Source of the DNA: Eubacteriales bacterium
Lineage (GTDB): Bacteria; Bacillota_A; Clostridia; Lachnospirales; Lachnospiraceae
NCBI GenBank assembly: GCA_030533315.1
Contig: JAUNJL010000021.1
Location: forward strand, 1 to 35,639
Reading direction: 5' to 3'
DNA length: 35,639 nucleotides
Shown here: positions 1-7,085 of the stretch, piece by piece
Layout of the letters: each line of letters begins with the position of its first letter
Position numbering within the stretch: the stretch's first letter is position 1
The notes under the pieces: model-generated
Seen by the model: the letters and a program-made list of their open reading frames with translations, nothing else
What the model was told of the DNA's origin: nothing
Databases searched by the model: none
Program-made: the position numbers and the translations under genes

Positions 1-39
1 GGATCATGGGCAGAAAATGTACATAAATCCTTCGGAAGA

Positions 40-68
40 TTGAAGGGAAGGGAAAGCTGTGGTATATT
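40..68 (+). promoter_or_regulatory. Promoter of the dihydropyrimidinase gene
   Basis: TTGAAG (40-45) and TATATT (63-68) are separated by exactly 17 bp, a good sigma-A arrangement. The start codon lies about 110 bases further on. Nothing else recognisable lies in 1-187; no reading frame entering from the left edge was recognised. Confidence 0.5.
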
Positions 69-187
69 TATGACAGCGGACGAGAAATACAAAAGGGAAA
101 GCCGCTTTTTGACCGAAGCAAGAGGATCCCCCCTTTCATTTCCATGGGCGGGGCAGGGGATTTTCCAAAGAAAAGGAGGATAAAGGT

Positions 188-1567
188 ATGCGATATTTAT
201 TGAAAAACGGAACCATTGTATCTGGAGAAAAAACGGAGAAGGCGGATCTTCTTCTGGCGGATGGCAAGATCGCCCGGATCGGCCAGGACATTACGGATTC
301 TCAGGCGCAGGTGGTGGATGTGACAGGGAAGCTTTTGTTTCCCGGATTCATCGACGGCCATACTCATTTTGATTTAGAGGTGGCTGGGACGGTGACCGCC
401 GACGATTTCGCCACGGGGACAAAGGCGGCCATCCTTGGGGGCACCACCATGGTCGTTGATTTTGCTTCCCAGGACAAAGGGGGCCACACCTTGAAGGAGG
501 GCCTGGAAAAATGGCACAAGAAGGCTCAGGACAAATGCTCCTGCGACTATTCCTTCCATATGTCCATCGTGGAGTGGAACCAGCGGACCAAGGAGGAGAT
601 CAAGGATATGATCCGGGAAGGGATCACCAGCTTCAAGCTGTATATGACCTATCCGGCCATGCTGGTGGAGGACGGGGATCTGTACGAGATCCTGAAGGCT
701 CTGAAGGAGGAGGGTTGCTTTGCCGGCGTTCACTGTGAAAATGCGGGAGTCATTGACGCAAAGATCCGGGAGGCGAAGGAGGCCGGAAGGCTGGGGCCGG
801 AGAATCATCCCCTGGTACGCCCGGACACCATGGAGGCGGAGGCGGTGAACCGTCTTTTGACCATCGCGGGGGAGGCGGACGCTCCGGTGATGGTGGTTCA
901 CCTTACCTGCAGGAAGGCTTACGAAAAGATCGTGGAGGCCAGAAAACGGGGACAGACGGTTTATGGGGAGACCTGCCCCCAGTACCTCCTTTTGGATGAC
1001 AGCGTGTACAGCCTGCCGGATTTTGAGGGGGCAAAATACGTGTGCGCTCCCCCCATCCGGAAAAAGGAGGACCAGGAGTGCCTGTGGGAGGCCTTGAAGA
1101 AGGACGAGATCCAGACCATCGCCACGGACCAGTGCAGCTTTACCTGGGAGCAGAAGCGGATGGGAGAAGGAGATTTCACGAAGATTCCCGGCGGGCTGCC
1201 TGGAGTACAGACCAGGGGAAGCCTTGTGTACACCTACGGGGTGGGAGAGGGCAGGATCACCCTGGAGCAGATGTGCCGCCTTCTTTCCGAAAATCCTGCC
1301 CGCCTTTACGGCCTCTATCCCAGAAAGGGCGTTCTGATGGAGGGAAGCGACGGGGACGTGGTGGTCTTCGATCCTCAGAAAGAGAGCGTGATCTCAGCCA
1401 GCACCCACGCCTACAATACAGACAACAACCCCTTTGAAGGCTTTGCTCTGAAGGGAGGCGTGGAGCAGGTGTTCCTGAGAGGAGAGCTGGTGGTAAAGGA
1501 TGACCAGCTGCTGAAGGAAAAGCAGGGGATCTTCATCCCCAGAGGAAAAAACAGCCTTGGACAGTAA
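188..1567 (+). CDS. hydA: Dihydropyrimidinase / D-hydantoinase
   Basis: Metal-dependent cyclic amidohydrolase of 459 residues, the normal family length, expected in the cytosol. The family opens dihydropyrimidine, hydantoin or related cyclic ureide rings. The metal-site residues are visible: DGHTH (H58, H60), the lysine in SFKLYMTY (K150, normally carboxylated), H182 in GVHCEN, H238 in VVHLT, and D314 in ATDQCSF. The residue after that aspartate is Gln, whereas hydantoinases often have His and dihydropyrimidinases Asn, so the substrate cannot be called. An AAAGGAGGAT ribosome site precedes ATG 188. The XdhC-like gene and symporter next door suggest purine or ureide catabolism (inference). The last codons lie within the terminator of the convergent symporter gene. 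Confidence 0.9.
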   Translation: MRYLLKNGTIVSGEKTEKADLLLADGKIARIGQDITDSQAQVVDVTGKLLFPGFIDGHTHFDLEVAGTVTADDFATGTKAAILGGTTMVVDFASQDKGGHTLKEGLEKWHKKAQDKCSCDYSFHMSIVEWNQRTKEEIKDMIREGITSFKLYMTYPAMLVEDGDLYEILKALKEEGCFAGVHCENAGVIDAKIREAKEAGRLGPENHPLVRPDTMEAEAVNRLLTIAGEADAPVMVVHLTCRKAYEKIVEARKRGQTVYGETCPQYLLLDDSVYSLPDFEGAKYVCAPPIRKKEDQECLWEALKKDEIQTIATDQCSFTWEQKRMGEGDFTKIPGGLPGVQTRGSLVYTYGVGEGRITLEQMCRLLSENPARLYGLYPRKGVLMEGSDGDVVVFDPQKESVISASTHAYNTDNNPFEGFALKGGVEQVFLRGELVVKDDQLLKEKQGIFIPRGKNSLGQ

Positions 1568-1579
1568 GTCCAGGGCTGT
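1545..1579 (-). terminator. Rho-independent terminator of the symporter gene
   Basis: A 12-bp stem (1551-1562 with 1568-1579, one G-U pair) has a 5-base loop that contains the stop codon of the dihydropyrimidinase gene. Read on the minus strand it is followed by six T. On the plus strand there is no T tract, so it terminates mainly the minus-strand transcript and sits partly inside the opposing coding region. Confidence 0.8.
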
Positions 1580-1605
1580 GTCGGGAGCTTTTGGATGAGA
1601 CGGGG

Positions 1606-2820
1606 TTAGGAGCCCTTGTCCTGGGACGGAAGGCTGTGGCGGTTGGCATAGCCGGTGAGGATCAGGGCAAGGGCTCCGTTCCCGGTGACGCTGCAGGCGG
1701 TTCCGAAGCTGTCCTGCAGGGCAAAAATGGTCAGCATAAGGGCGGTGCCGGAGTCCCCGAATTTCAGGATCCCGGTGATCAGCCCCAGGGAGGCCAGCAC
1801 CGTCCCTCCTGGGACGCCGGGGGCGCCGATGGAAAAGAAGCCAAGGAGCAGGCAGAAAAGGAGCATGGCTCCCACCGAGGGGATGGATCCGTAGGTCACT
1901 CGGGAAATGGCCATGACGAAGAAGACCTCGGTGAGCACGGAGCCGCAGAGATGGATGTTGGCAAACAGGGGGATGGCCAGGTTGGCCACATCCTCCCGAA
2001 GAGTGGGACTTTTTTTGGCGCACTGGAGGGACAGGGCCAGGGTGGCGGCCGAGGACATGGTGCCGATGGCAGCCAGGTAGGCCGGCCCATAATTTTTCAG
2101 CACCAAAAAGGGATTCGTCCGGGAGTACAGGCCTGCCGCCAGGTAAAGGATCGCCAGCCACAGGTAATGGCCCAGGATCACCAGAAGGATCGCCTGGAAA
2201 AAGAGGGGGAGCTGTCCCGTGATGGTGCCCTCGTAGGCCAGGGTACAGAAGGTGGCGGCGATGAAGGGGGGAAGCAGGGGCACGATGACCCGGGAGACCA
2301 GGGTCAGGACCATCTCCTGAAATTCCCTCAGCAGGGAGGAGAACAGGATGGCTTTCGTCCAGGCTGCGGAGAGGCCCAGAAGGACGGAAAGCACCAGTGC
2401 GCTCATGACGGGCATGATCTGGGGGATGGACAGCTGGAACACAACGTCGGGAATGGACTTAAGGCTTTCTGCCGCCGGGGATATGGAGAGCCTGGGGATG
2501 ATCAGGTATCCGGCGGTCATGGAAAACAGGGCCGCTCCCACGGAGGAGAGATAAGCCAGACGAAAGGCGGCGGCCAGGATGCGGGATGCATTCTGGCCCA
2601 TGCCGGCGATGGCGGGGGCGATGAAGCCCAGGATGATGAGGGGAACGCAGAAGGTGATCGGCTGGCTCAAAAGAGATCGGATGGTCACGGCCCCGTGAAG
2701 TATCAGCGAGGAAAGGGCGGAGCCGTCCCTTTCGTGCAGGAAGAGTCCCACAAGGAGCCCCAGGGCCACGGAGGCCAGGAGGCGGAGGGGAAGGCTCTTT
2801 AAGAGGGATGTTTTTTTCAT
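1606..2820 (-). CDS. Dicarboxylate/amino acid:cation symporter (SLC1/DAACS family)
   Basis: Polytopic membrane protein of 404 residues, typical for the GltP/SstT/DctA family, which takes up dicarboxylates or amino acids with sodium or protons. Long hydrophobic segments run through the protein. The hairpin-loop signature reads GTMSSAATL (usually GTSSSAATLP), followed by GVPGGTV and, in the last helix, DSFGTACSVTGNGALAL in place of the usual D-R/T-N-V-x-G-D pattern. These departures mean the substrate should not be assumed; a cyclic ureide or its product is possible from context only. An AGGAG ribosome site lies just upstream of the start. The gene converges on the dihydropyrimidinase gene and diverges from the XdhC-like gene. 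Confidence 0.82.
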   Translation of the reverse strand: MKKTSLLKSLPLRLLASVALGLLVGLFLHERDGSALSSLILHGAVTIRSLLSQPITFCVPLIILGFIAPAIAGMGQNASRILAAAFRLAYLSSVGAALFSMTAGYLIIPRLSISPAAESLKSIPDVVFQLSIPQIMPVMSALVLSVLLGLSAAWTKAILFSSLLREFQEMVLTLVSRVIVPLLPPFIAATFCTLAYEGTITGQLPLFFQAILLVILGHYLWLAILYLAAGLYSRTNPFLVLKNYGPAYLAAIGTMSSAATLALSLQCAKKSPTLREDVANLAIPLFANIHLCGSVLTEVFFVMAISRVTYGSIPSVGAMLLFCLLLGFFSIGAPGVPGGTVLASLGLITGILKFGDSGTALMLTIFALQDSFGTACSVTGNGALALILTGYANRHSLPSQDKGS

Positions 2821-2841
2821 AATGCTTCTCCTAGGGTCATC

Positions 2842-2865
2842 CGGCCGCAGAAGACGGCCGTTTTT
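2842..2865 (+). other. Short GC hairpin with T tract
   Basis: CGGCCG at 2842-2847 pairs with CGGCCG at 2855-2860 and TTTTT follows on the plus strand. It lies in the symporter leader in antisense orientation. It could stop antisense transcription, but the stem is only 6 bp and the role is uncertain. Confidence 0.3.
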
Positions 2866-2928
2866 CTATGGTCTGACCGGTCTCCCCGCAGGGTGCCGGG
2901 ATCTGGGACGCTGCGCCCCGTTTGATCC

Positions 2929-2956
2929 TTACATCATATTACATTTTGGGTAAAAT
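2929..2956 (+). promoter_or_regulatory. Candidate promoter of the XdhC-like gene
   Basis: TTACAT (2929-2934), 16 bp spacer, TAAAAT (2951-2956). It overlaps a divergent minus-strand promoter almost completely. The region 2821-3055 otherwise holds only leaders. Confidence 0.4.
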
Positions 2957-2961
2957 CACAA
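2933..2961 (-). promoter_or_regulatory. Promoter of the symporter gene
   Basis: On the minus strand TTGTGA (2961-2956), 17 bp spacer, TATGAT (2938-2933). It shares the same bases as the plus-strand promoter for the XdhC-like gene, so the two polymerases would compete or be co-regulated. Confidence 0.5.
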
Positions 2962-3055
2962 TACACAGATGAGATCCTTCGCTTTTTTTCAGAGAGGCGT
3001 CAGGGGCCGGAGGAGAAGGATCGGATCGTTATTATAGACAAAAGGGAGGTCAAAT

Positions 3056-4051
3056 ATGTACAGAGAATTATATGAATTACAGAGAAAGCAGGGGCGGGCC
3101 CTGCGGGCTGTGGGGATTTCCGGTCCCTGTGCCGGAAAGTCCTGTATTTTTCAGGAGGGGAAGGCCAGAGCCTTTGTGGGAGAGGAAAAGGATTTCCCCT
3201 CTTTCCAGGAGCTTTTTGGGGGAGCCATGAAAACGGGCCTGGTGAAAAACGGGGAGGACGTATGGTTTACAGAGGCTCTTTTCTCCCAGCCACATCTTGT
3301 GATCCTGGGCGCCGGCCACGTGTCCGTGCCGACGGCAAAGCTGGGGAAGCTTCTGGGTTATCATGTGACGGTGATGGACGATCGGGAGGAATTTGCGAAC
3401 CGGGAGCGTTTTCCGGAGGTGGACGAGGTGATCCTGGGAGACTTTGAGGAGATCCCCGACAGGATCCCTCCCTATGAGAATACCTATTACGTGATCGTGA
3501 CCCGGGGACATATGGGGGATTCCCTTTGTGCCAGAAAGCTGCTCAACAGGCCCTACGCCTACATGGGGATGATCGGGAGCCGGTCCAAGGCGGCTCTTGC
3601 GAAGAAGGCCCTGCTGGAGGAGGGATTTTCCCAGGAGCAGGTGGATTCCATCCATTCTCCCATTGGGCTTCCCATCGGAGGACAGCTTCCGGAGGAGATC
3701 GGGGTGAGTATCCTGGCGGAGATCGTACAGGAAAAGAACCGCCATTATGCGGATTACTGCGATCAGGCGGTGGCAGACCGTATCCTGGAGGGGGCAAAAG
3801 GGGTGATGGTGACCATCGTCGGCAAGGAGGGCTCCTCCCCGAGAGGCGTGGGCAGCAAGATGCTGGTGGAAGAGGACGGACGCACCACGGGCAGCGTGGG
3901 AGGCGGACGGGTGGAGTATGAGGCCATCTGCCGCTGCGCCCAGGTACGGGAGTGGGCTTTGGAGAAATATAAGCTGTACACCGGCAAGGAGGCCGCCAAT
4001 CTGGGAATGGTCTGCGGCGGTACGGTGGAGCTTTTGTTCGAGCGGATCTGA
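3056..4051 (+). CDS. XdhC/CoxI-family molybdenum hydroxylase maturation protein, domains in reversed order
   Basis: 331 residues. XdhC proteins bind molybdenum cofactor, help sulfurate it and insert it into xanthine dehydrogenase-type enzymes. Here a Rossmann domain comes first (about residues 80-225: HLVILGAGHVSVP, VTVMDDREEFAN, GMIGSRSK) and the CoxI-type domain comes last (about 245-331: MVTIVGKEGSSPRG, TTGSVGGGRVEYEA, CGGTVELLFE). In canonical XdhC the CoxI-type domain is N-terminal and the Rossmann domain C-terminal, so this protein looks circularly permuted. The first 75 residues contain C25 and C30 in PCAGKSC and were not assigned. A GGGAGG ribosome site precedes ATG 3056. No molybdenum hydroxylase subunit lies in the window, so its client is unknown. 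Confidence 0.8.
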   Translation: MYRELYELQRKQGRALRAVGISGPCAGKSCIFQEGKARAFVGEEKDFPSFQELFGGAMKTGLVKNGEDVWFTEALFSQPHLVILGAGHVSVPTAKLGKLLGYHVTVMDDREEFANRERFPEVDEVILGDFEEIPDRIPPYENTYYVIVTRGHMGDSLCARKLLNRPYAYMGMIGSRSKAALAKKALLEEGFSQEQVDSIHSPIGLPIGGQLPEEIGVSILAEIVQEKNRHYADYCDQAVADRILEGAKGVMVTIVGKEGSSPRGVGSKMLVEEDGRTTGSVGGGRVEYEAICRCAQVREWALEKYKLYTGKEAANLGMVCGGTVELLFERI

Positions 4052-4175
4052 CAGGGGAAGGAAGGAAACAGTTTTGCGGCTTCCATACATGGGTCTGCCG
4101 TTTTGAGAGAGGAAAAGGGACGGGAGCGGGTCATGACATGGCTGTGTTTGGCTGTCACACTTATTCAACATTTGC

Positions 4176-4204
4176 TTGCATATTTTGTGGGAATCATGTA
4201 TATT
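4176..4204 (+). promoter_or_regulatory. Promoter of the SH3 lipoprotein gene
   Basis: TTGCAT (4176-4181), 17 bp, TATATT (4199-4204). The start codon is about 50 bases downstream. The -35 element is the same as that of coaBC. Confidence 0.65.
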
Positions 4205-4255
4205 AGGTGTAGAATTTTGGGAGTTCTCATGTATTGAGTTAGGAGGAAGTTATTT

Positions 4256-4771
4256 ATGAAAAAAGCTGGACTACTTGTTCTTTTGCTGGGAGCGGTTTTG
4301 TGCTTTCCCGGCTGCGGATTTGAGGATGGGGCGGGAGCTACCGTGACGGTGATCGAAGCGACGCCCACGCCGGAGCCTACGCCTACGCCTGAGGTAACGC
4401 CCACACCGGAGCCCACACCGATCCCGGAGCCAGTGATCGTTCAGACTGCCAGCGGCGTCAACGTGGAAAAGAAGGACGGCGTTTATGTGGCCAATACCGA
4501 CATTAATCTTCGCGCGGACTGCAGCACGGAGGCTGCCCTTGTGGCCAGCGTTGCCAGCGGCACCCAGCTGACCAGTACCGGCGTCTGTGAGAATGGATGG
4601 GTGGAGGTGAGCTACGAGGGCCAGACCCTGTATTGCTCCGGCGATTATGTGACGCGCCAGGAGACGGCTCCGGCAGATCCGGCAGCGGCAGCCCCGGCAG
4701 ACCCGGCGGCCATAACGGACGGCACCCAGGCAGATCCTGCGGCGGCCGTATCGGACGGCACGGGAGCCTGA
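4256..4771 (+). CDS. Secreted SH3-domain lipoprotein
   Basis: 171 residues. MKKAGLLVLLLGAVLCFPGC is a lipoprotein signal peptide with the modified cysteine at residue 20. A Pro/Thr-rich linker follows (about 35-60, repeated TPTPEP), which would span the wall. A bacterial SH3-like domain comes next (about 80-135: DINLRADCSTEAALVASVAS ... GWVEVSYEGQTLYCSGDYV), a fold that commonly binds peptidoglycan or peptides. The tail is a low-complexity Ala/Pro/Asp repeat (PADPAAAAPADPAA). It has its own promoter and terminator and is therefore a single-gene unit. A function beyond envelope attachment cannot be read from the sequence. Confidence 0.8.
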   Translation: MKKAGLLVLLLGAVLCFPGCGFEDGAGATVTVIEATPTPEPTPTPEVTPTPEPTPIPEPVIVQTASGVNVEKKDGVYVANTDINLRADCSTEAALVASVASGTQLTSTGVCENGWVEVSYEGQTLYCSGDYVTRQETAPADPAAAAPADPAAITDGTQADPAAAVSDGTGA

Positions 4772-4804
4772 TGCGCAGGATAAAAAGAGAAAAAGAAAGG
4801 CAGG

Positions 4805-4838
4805 TCCTTCCGGCAGATGCCAAGGGCTGCCGGAAGGA
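4805..4838 (+). other. Strong hairpin ahead of the terminator
   Basis: A perfect 12-bp stem (4805-4816 with 4827-4838) and a 10-base loop, with no T tract. It stands directly before a normal terminator and would form a 3'-end double hairpin on the lipoprotein mRNA. Confidence 0.6.
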
Positions 4839-4843
4839 TCACC

Positions 4844-4872
4844 AAGGCACTCCTATTGCGGGTGCCTTTTTT
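4844..4872 (+). terminator. Rho-independent terminator of the lipoprotein gene
   Basis: AAGGCAC (4844-4850) pairs with GTGCCTT (4862-4868), followed by a run of T to 4872. Confidence 0.8.
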
Positions 4873-4884
4873 CCGCCTTGTACA

Positions 4885-4913
4885 TTGACTTTATCGCCAT
4901 ACAATGCTAAACT
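4885..4913 (+). promoter_or_regulatory. Promoter of trpS
   Basis: TTGACT (4885-4890), 17 bp, TAAACT (4908-4913). The ATG at 4904 lies between these two boxes, which argues against translation from that codon. Confidence 0.5.
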
Positions 4914-5041
4914 TTAAAGAGCCGCTGTTGTCCCCGGCGCAGAAGACATCCTGGAGGATGGCTGCTTTTGACGGATGGGGCAGGCATGGGGGGACAGGTG
5001 CGGGTTTTACATCCGTTTTCGGAAGACAGGGAGGACAAATT

Positions 5042-6046
5042 ATGATCGATGGAAAAAAGGTGTTATTCAGTGGTATGCAGGCGACGGGAAACCTGACTTT
5101 GGGGAATTATCTTGGAGCTCTGAAAAACTGGGTGACCTTAAGTGACGAATATGAATGCTTTTACAGTGTGGTAGATATGCACTCCATTACCATCCGCCAG
5201 GATCCGGCGGAGCTTCGCAGGAGAGCCAGGAGCCTTTTGACCCTTTACATTGCAGCCGGCCTGGATCCCAGGAAGAACTGTATCTATTATCAGTCTCATG
5301 TTTCCGGCCATGCGGAGCTGGCCTGGATCTTGAACTGCTTCACCTACATGGGAGAGCTGAACCGTATGACTCAGTTTAAGGACAAGGCCGCCAAGCATTC
5401 AGACAACATCAATGCGGGGCTTTTCACCTATCCGGTGTTGATGGCGGCGGACATCCTGCTGTATCAGGCGGACGTGGTTCCGGTGGGTATTGATCAGATG
5501 CAGCATCTGGAGCTGACCAGGAACCTGGCCGAGCGGTTCAACAATCTTTACGGAGAGGTGTTTACCATGCCGGAGGCTTACATCGGCAAGGTGGGGGCGA
5601 AGATCATGAGCCTTCAGGATCCCTCGAAGAAGATGTCCAAGTCGGACGAAAATCCCAACGGCAGCATCTATCTGATGGACGATCCCGATACCATCATGAG
5701 AAAATGCAAGCGGGCGGTGACGGATTCTGAGGGCTGCATCCGGTACAGCGACCAGCAGCCGGGGCTGAAGAACCTGATCGACATTTACAGCGCCTGCACG
5801 GGCAAGACGCCCCAGGAGACGGTGCGGGAGTTTGAGGGCAAGGGCTACGGAGAGCTGAAGCCGGCCGTGGGAGAGGCCGTGGTCAGCGTCCTGAAGCCTC
5901 TTCAGGAGGAGTTTGCCAGACTTTCCAAGGACAAGGCTTACATTGATTCGGTGATCAAGGAAAATGGGGAGAAGGCCTCCTATTATGCGGGGAAGACCCT
6001 GCGCAAGGTGCAGAGGAAGGTGGGCTTCCCGGACCGGATCCGATAG
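5042..6046 (+). CDS. trpS: Tryptophanyl-tRNA synthetase
   Basis: 334 residues, the normal length for a class Ic tryptophanyl-tRNA synthetase, which charges tRNA-Trp in the cytosol. The HIGH-like motif is TGNLTLGNYLGA near the N terminus (residues 15-26) and the KMSKS loop is complete (KKMSKSDEN, residues 197-201). The start at 5042 is chosen because AGGGAGGAC precedes it at the right distance and MIDGKKVLFSGMQATGNL matches the usual N terminus. An in-frame ATG at 4904 would add 46 non-conserved residues and falls inside the promoter. No T-box motif was seen in the short leader. A 7-bp pairing, ACGGATG with CATCCGT (about 4970-5020), may fold in the leader. Confidence 0.95.
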   Translation: MIDGKKVLFSGMQATGNLTLGNYLGALKNWVTLSDEYECFYSVVDMHSITIRQDPAELRRRARSLLTLYIAAGLDPRKNCIYYQSHVSGHAELAWILNCFTYMGELNRMTQFKDKAAKHSDNINAGLFTYPVLMAADILLYQADVVPVGIDQMQHLELTRNLAERFNNLYGEVFTMPEAYIGKVGAKIMSLQDPSKKMSKSDENPNGSIYLMDDPDTIMRKCKRAVTDSEGCIRYSDQQPGLKNLIDIYSACTGKTPQETVREFEGKGYGELKPAVGEAVVSVLKPLQEEFARLSKDKAYIDSVIKENGEKASYYAGKTLRKVQRKVGFPDRIR

Positions 6047-6085
6047 AAAGAAAAAGGGAAGATCCTGAACTTTTTGTGAAAAGAA

Positions 6086-6113
6086 TTGTTTTTTGTGAGA
6101 GCTTTTGTATAAT
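6086..6113 (+). promoter_or_regulatory. Promoter of the cyclophilin gene
   Basis: TTGTTT (6086-6091), 16 bp, TATAAT (6108-6113). Transcription would start near 6120 and give a leader of about 145 bases that carries two similar micro-ORFs. Confidence 0.65.
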
Positions 6114-6162
6114 AGGGAAGGCCGAATTGCAAAAACGAAATATGGCGGCATTTGATTCCGCT

Positions 6163-6189
6163 ATGACCGGCACGAAAGGGGTGCCATGA
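6163..6189 (+). other. Micro-ORF 1 in the cyclophilin leader
   Basis: ATG ACC GGC ACG AAA GGG GTG CCA TGA would encode MTGTKGVP. GGCAC (6169-6173) can pair with GTGCC (6181-6185) inside it. A closely similar micro-ORF follows at 6226. No strong ribosome site was seen in front, so translation is unproven. Confidence 0.35.
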
Positions 6190-6225
6190 GGGGAGCAGGC
6201 CTGGGGGCCGGCTTCCAGATTTATC

Positions 6226-6252
6226 ATGACCGGCACTCCGGGCGTGCCTTGA
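6226..6252 (+). other. Micro-ORF 2 in the cyclophilin leader
   Basis: ATG ACC GGC ACT CCG GGC GTG CCT TGA would encode MTGTPGVP. GGCAC (6232-6236) pairs with GTGCC (6244-6248). Its stop codon directly abuts the AAAGGAG ribosome site of the cyclophilin gene. It differs from micro-ORF 1 in four codons, three of them synonymous. Confidence 0.4.
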
Positions 6253-6263
6253 AAGGAGTAAGG

Positions 6264-6980
6264 ATGAAACGTAAGATTTTCACGGTTCTTTTGGCCGCAG
6301 CCCTTTCTGTGGGCATGATGACGGGCTGCGGTGGCAAGAAGGAGGCCTCGGATCAGACGGAGCAAAAGGAGGCGGCCGTCTCCCAGGAGGAGGCGGAGGC
6401 AGCAGGCTTCTCCGATGGCCAGGAGAAAACCGGGGATGCACAGGAGGGCGGCGGCGCAGTCCTGGATACCAGGGAGGAGCTGACGGGGCTGCATCATGCG
6501 GAGATCACCGTTGCGGACTATGGGACCATCCAGGTGGAGCTGGATGCGGACACGGCTCCCATCACGGTGACCAATTTCGTCAAGCTGGCCCAGGGAAGCT
6601 TCTATGACGGGCTGACCTTCCACCGCATCATTGACGGCTTTATGATCCAGGGCGGCGACCCTCTGGGAAACGGGACCGGCGGCTCTGATGAAAACATCAA
6701 GGGTGAGTTCGGCAGCAACGGGGTGGAGAACAAGATCTCCCACACAAGGGGGACCATCTCCATGGCCAGATCTTCGGATCCGGACAGCGCCAGCTCCCAG
6801 TTTTTCATCATGCATGAGGACGGCACCTACCTGGACGGCGAGTATGCGGCCTTTGGCCACGTGACCGAGGGGATGGAGGTGGTGGACGCCATCTGTAAGG
6901 CGGCGGAGCCCACCGATGACAACGGCACCATCCCCAGCGAGGAGCAGCCGGTGATCCAGTCGATTCGGATACTGGACTGA
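6264..6980 (+). CDS. Cyclophilin-type peptidyl-prolyl cis-trans isomerase, lipoprotein
   Basis: 238 residues. The enzyme catalyses proline cis-trans isomerisation, here outside the membrane. The signal peptide ends in the lipobox MTGC with the lipid-carrying cysteine at residue 22. An acidic Glu/Ala-rich linker follows (about 25-75). The cyclophilin domain covers about 78-238, with FHRIIDGFMIQGGDP (119-133, including the catalytic Arg), ARSSDPDSASSQFFI and AAFGHVTEGMEVVD. The start at 6264 has AAAGGAG upstream and yields a proper signal peptide. An in-frame ATG at 6186 would hide the signal behind 26 extra residues and is not preferred. Confidence 0.9.
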   Translation: MKRKIFTVLLAAALSVGMMTGCGGKKEASDQTEQKEAAVSQEEAEAAGFSDGQEKTGDAQEGGGAVLDTREELTGLHHAEITVADYGTIQVELDADTAPITVTNFVKLAQGSFYDGLTFHRIIDGFMIQGGDPLGNGTGGSDENIKGEFGSNGVENKISHTRGTISMARSSDPDSASSQFFIMHEDGTYLDGEYAAFGHVTEGMEVVDAICKAAEPTDDNGTIPSEEQPVIQSIRILD

Positions 6981-7001
6981 TACGAATCAAAAGAAGAAAA
7001 G

Positions 7002-7040
7002 AGCGCCTGATCCCAGGGAAGATATCCGGGATCAGGCGCT
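7002..7040. terminator. Bidirectional terminator between the cyclophilin gene and mnmM
   Basis: A perfect 13-bp stem (7002-7014 with 7028-7040). On the minus strand it is followed by TCTTTTCTTCTTTTG, on the plus strand by TTCGTTG. It serves the two convergent genes. Confidence 0.75.
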
Positions 7041-7085
7041 TTCGTTGTGTGGATACGGACGGCCCTGCCGAAATATGGGCCAGGG

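Noticed and set aside
1591..2802. Plus-strand 403-codon frame rich in Gly, Asp and Gln
   Set aside because: Antisense of a convincing transporter; no recognisable domain.
4914..5041. T-box leader of trpS
   Set aside because: Too short and without the conserved T-box sequence or antiterminator.
6186..6263. N-terminal extension of the cyclophilin gene
   Set aside because: It would bury the lipoprotein signal peptide and lacks a good ribosome site.
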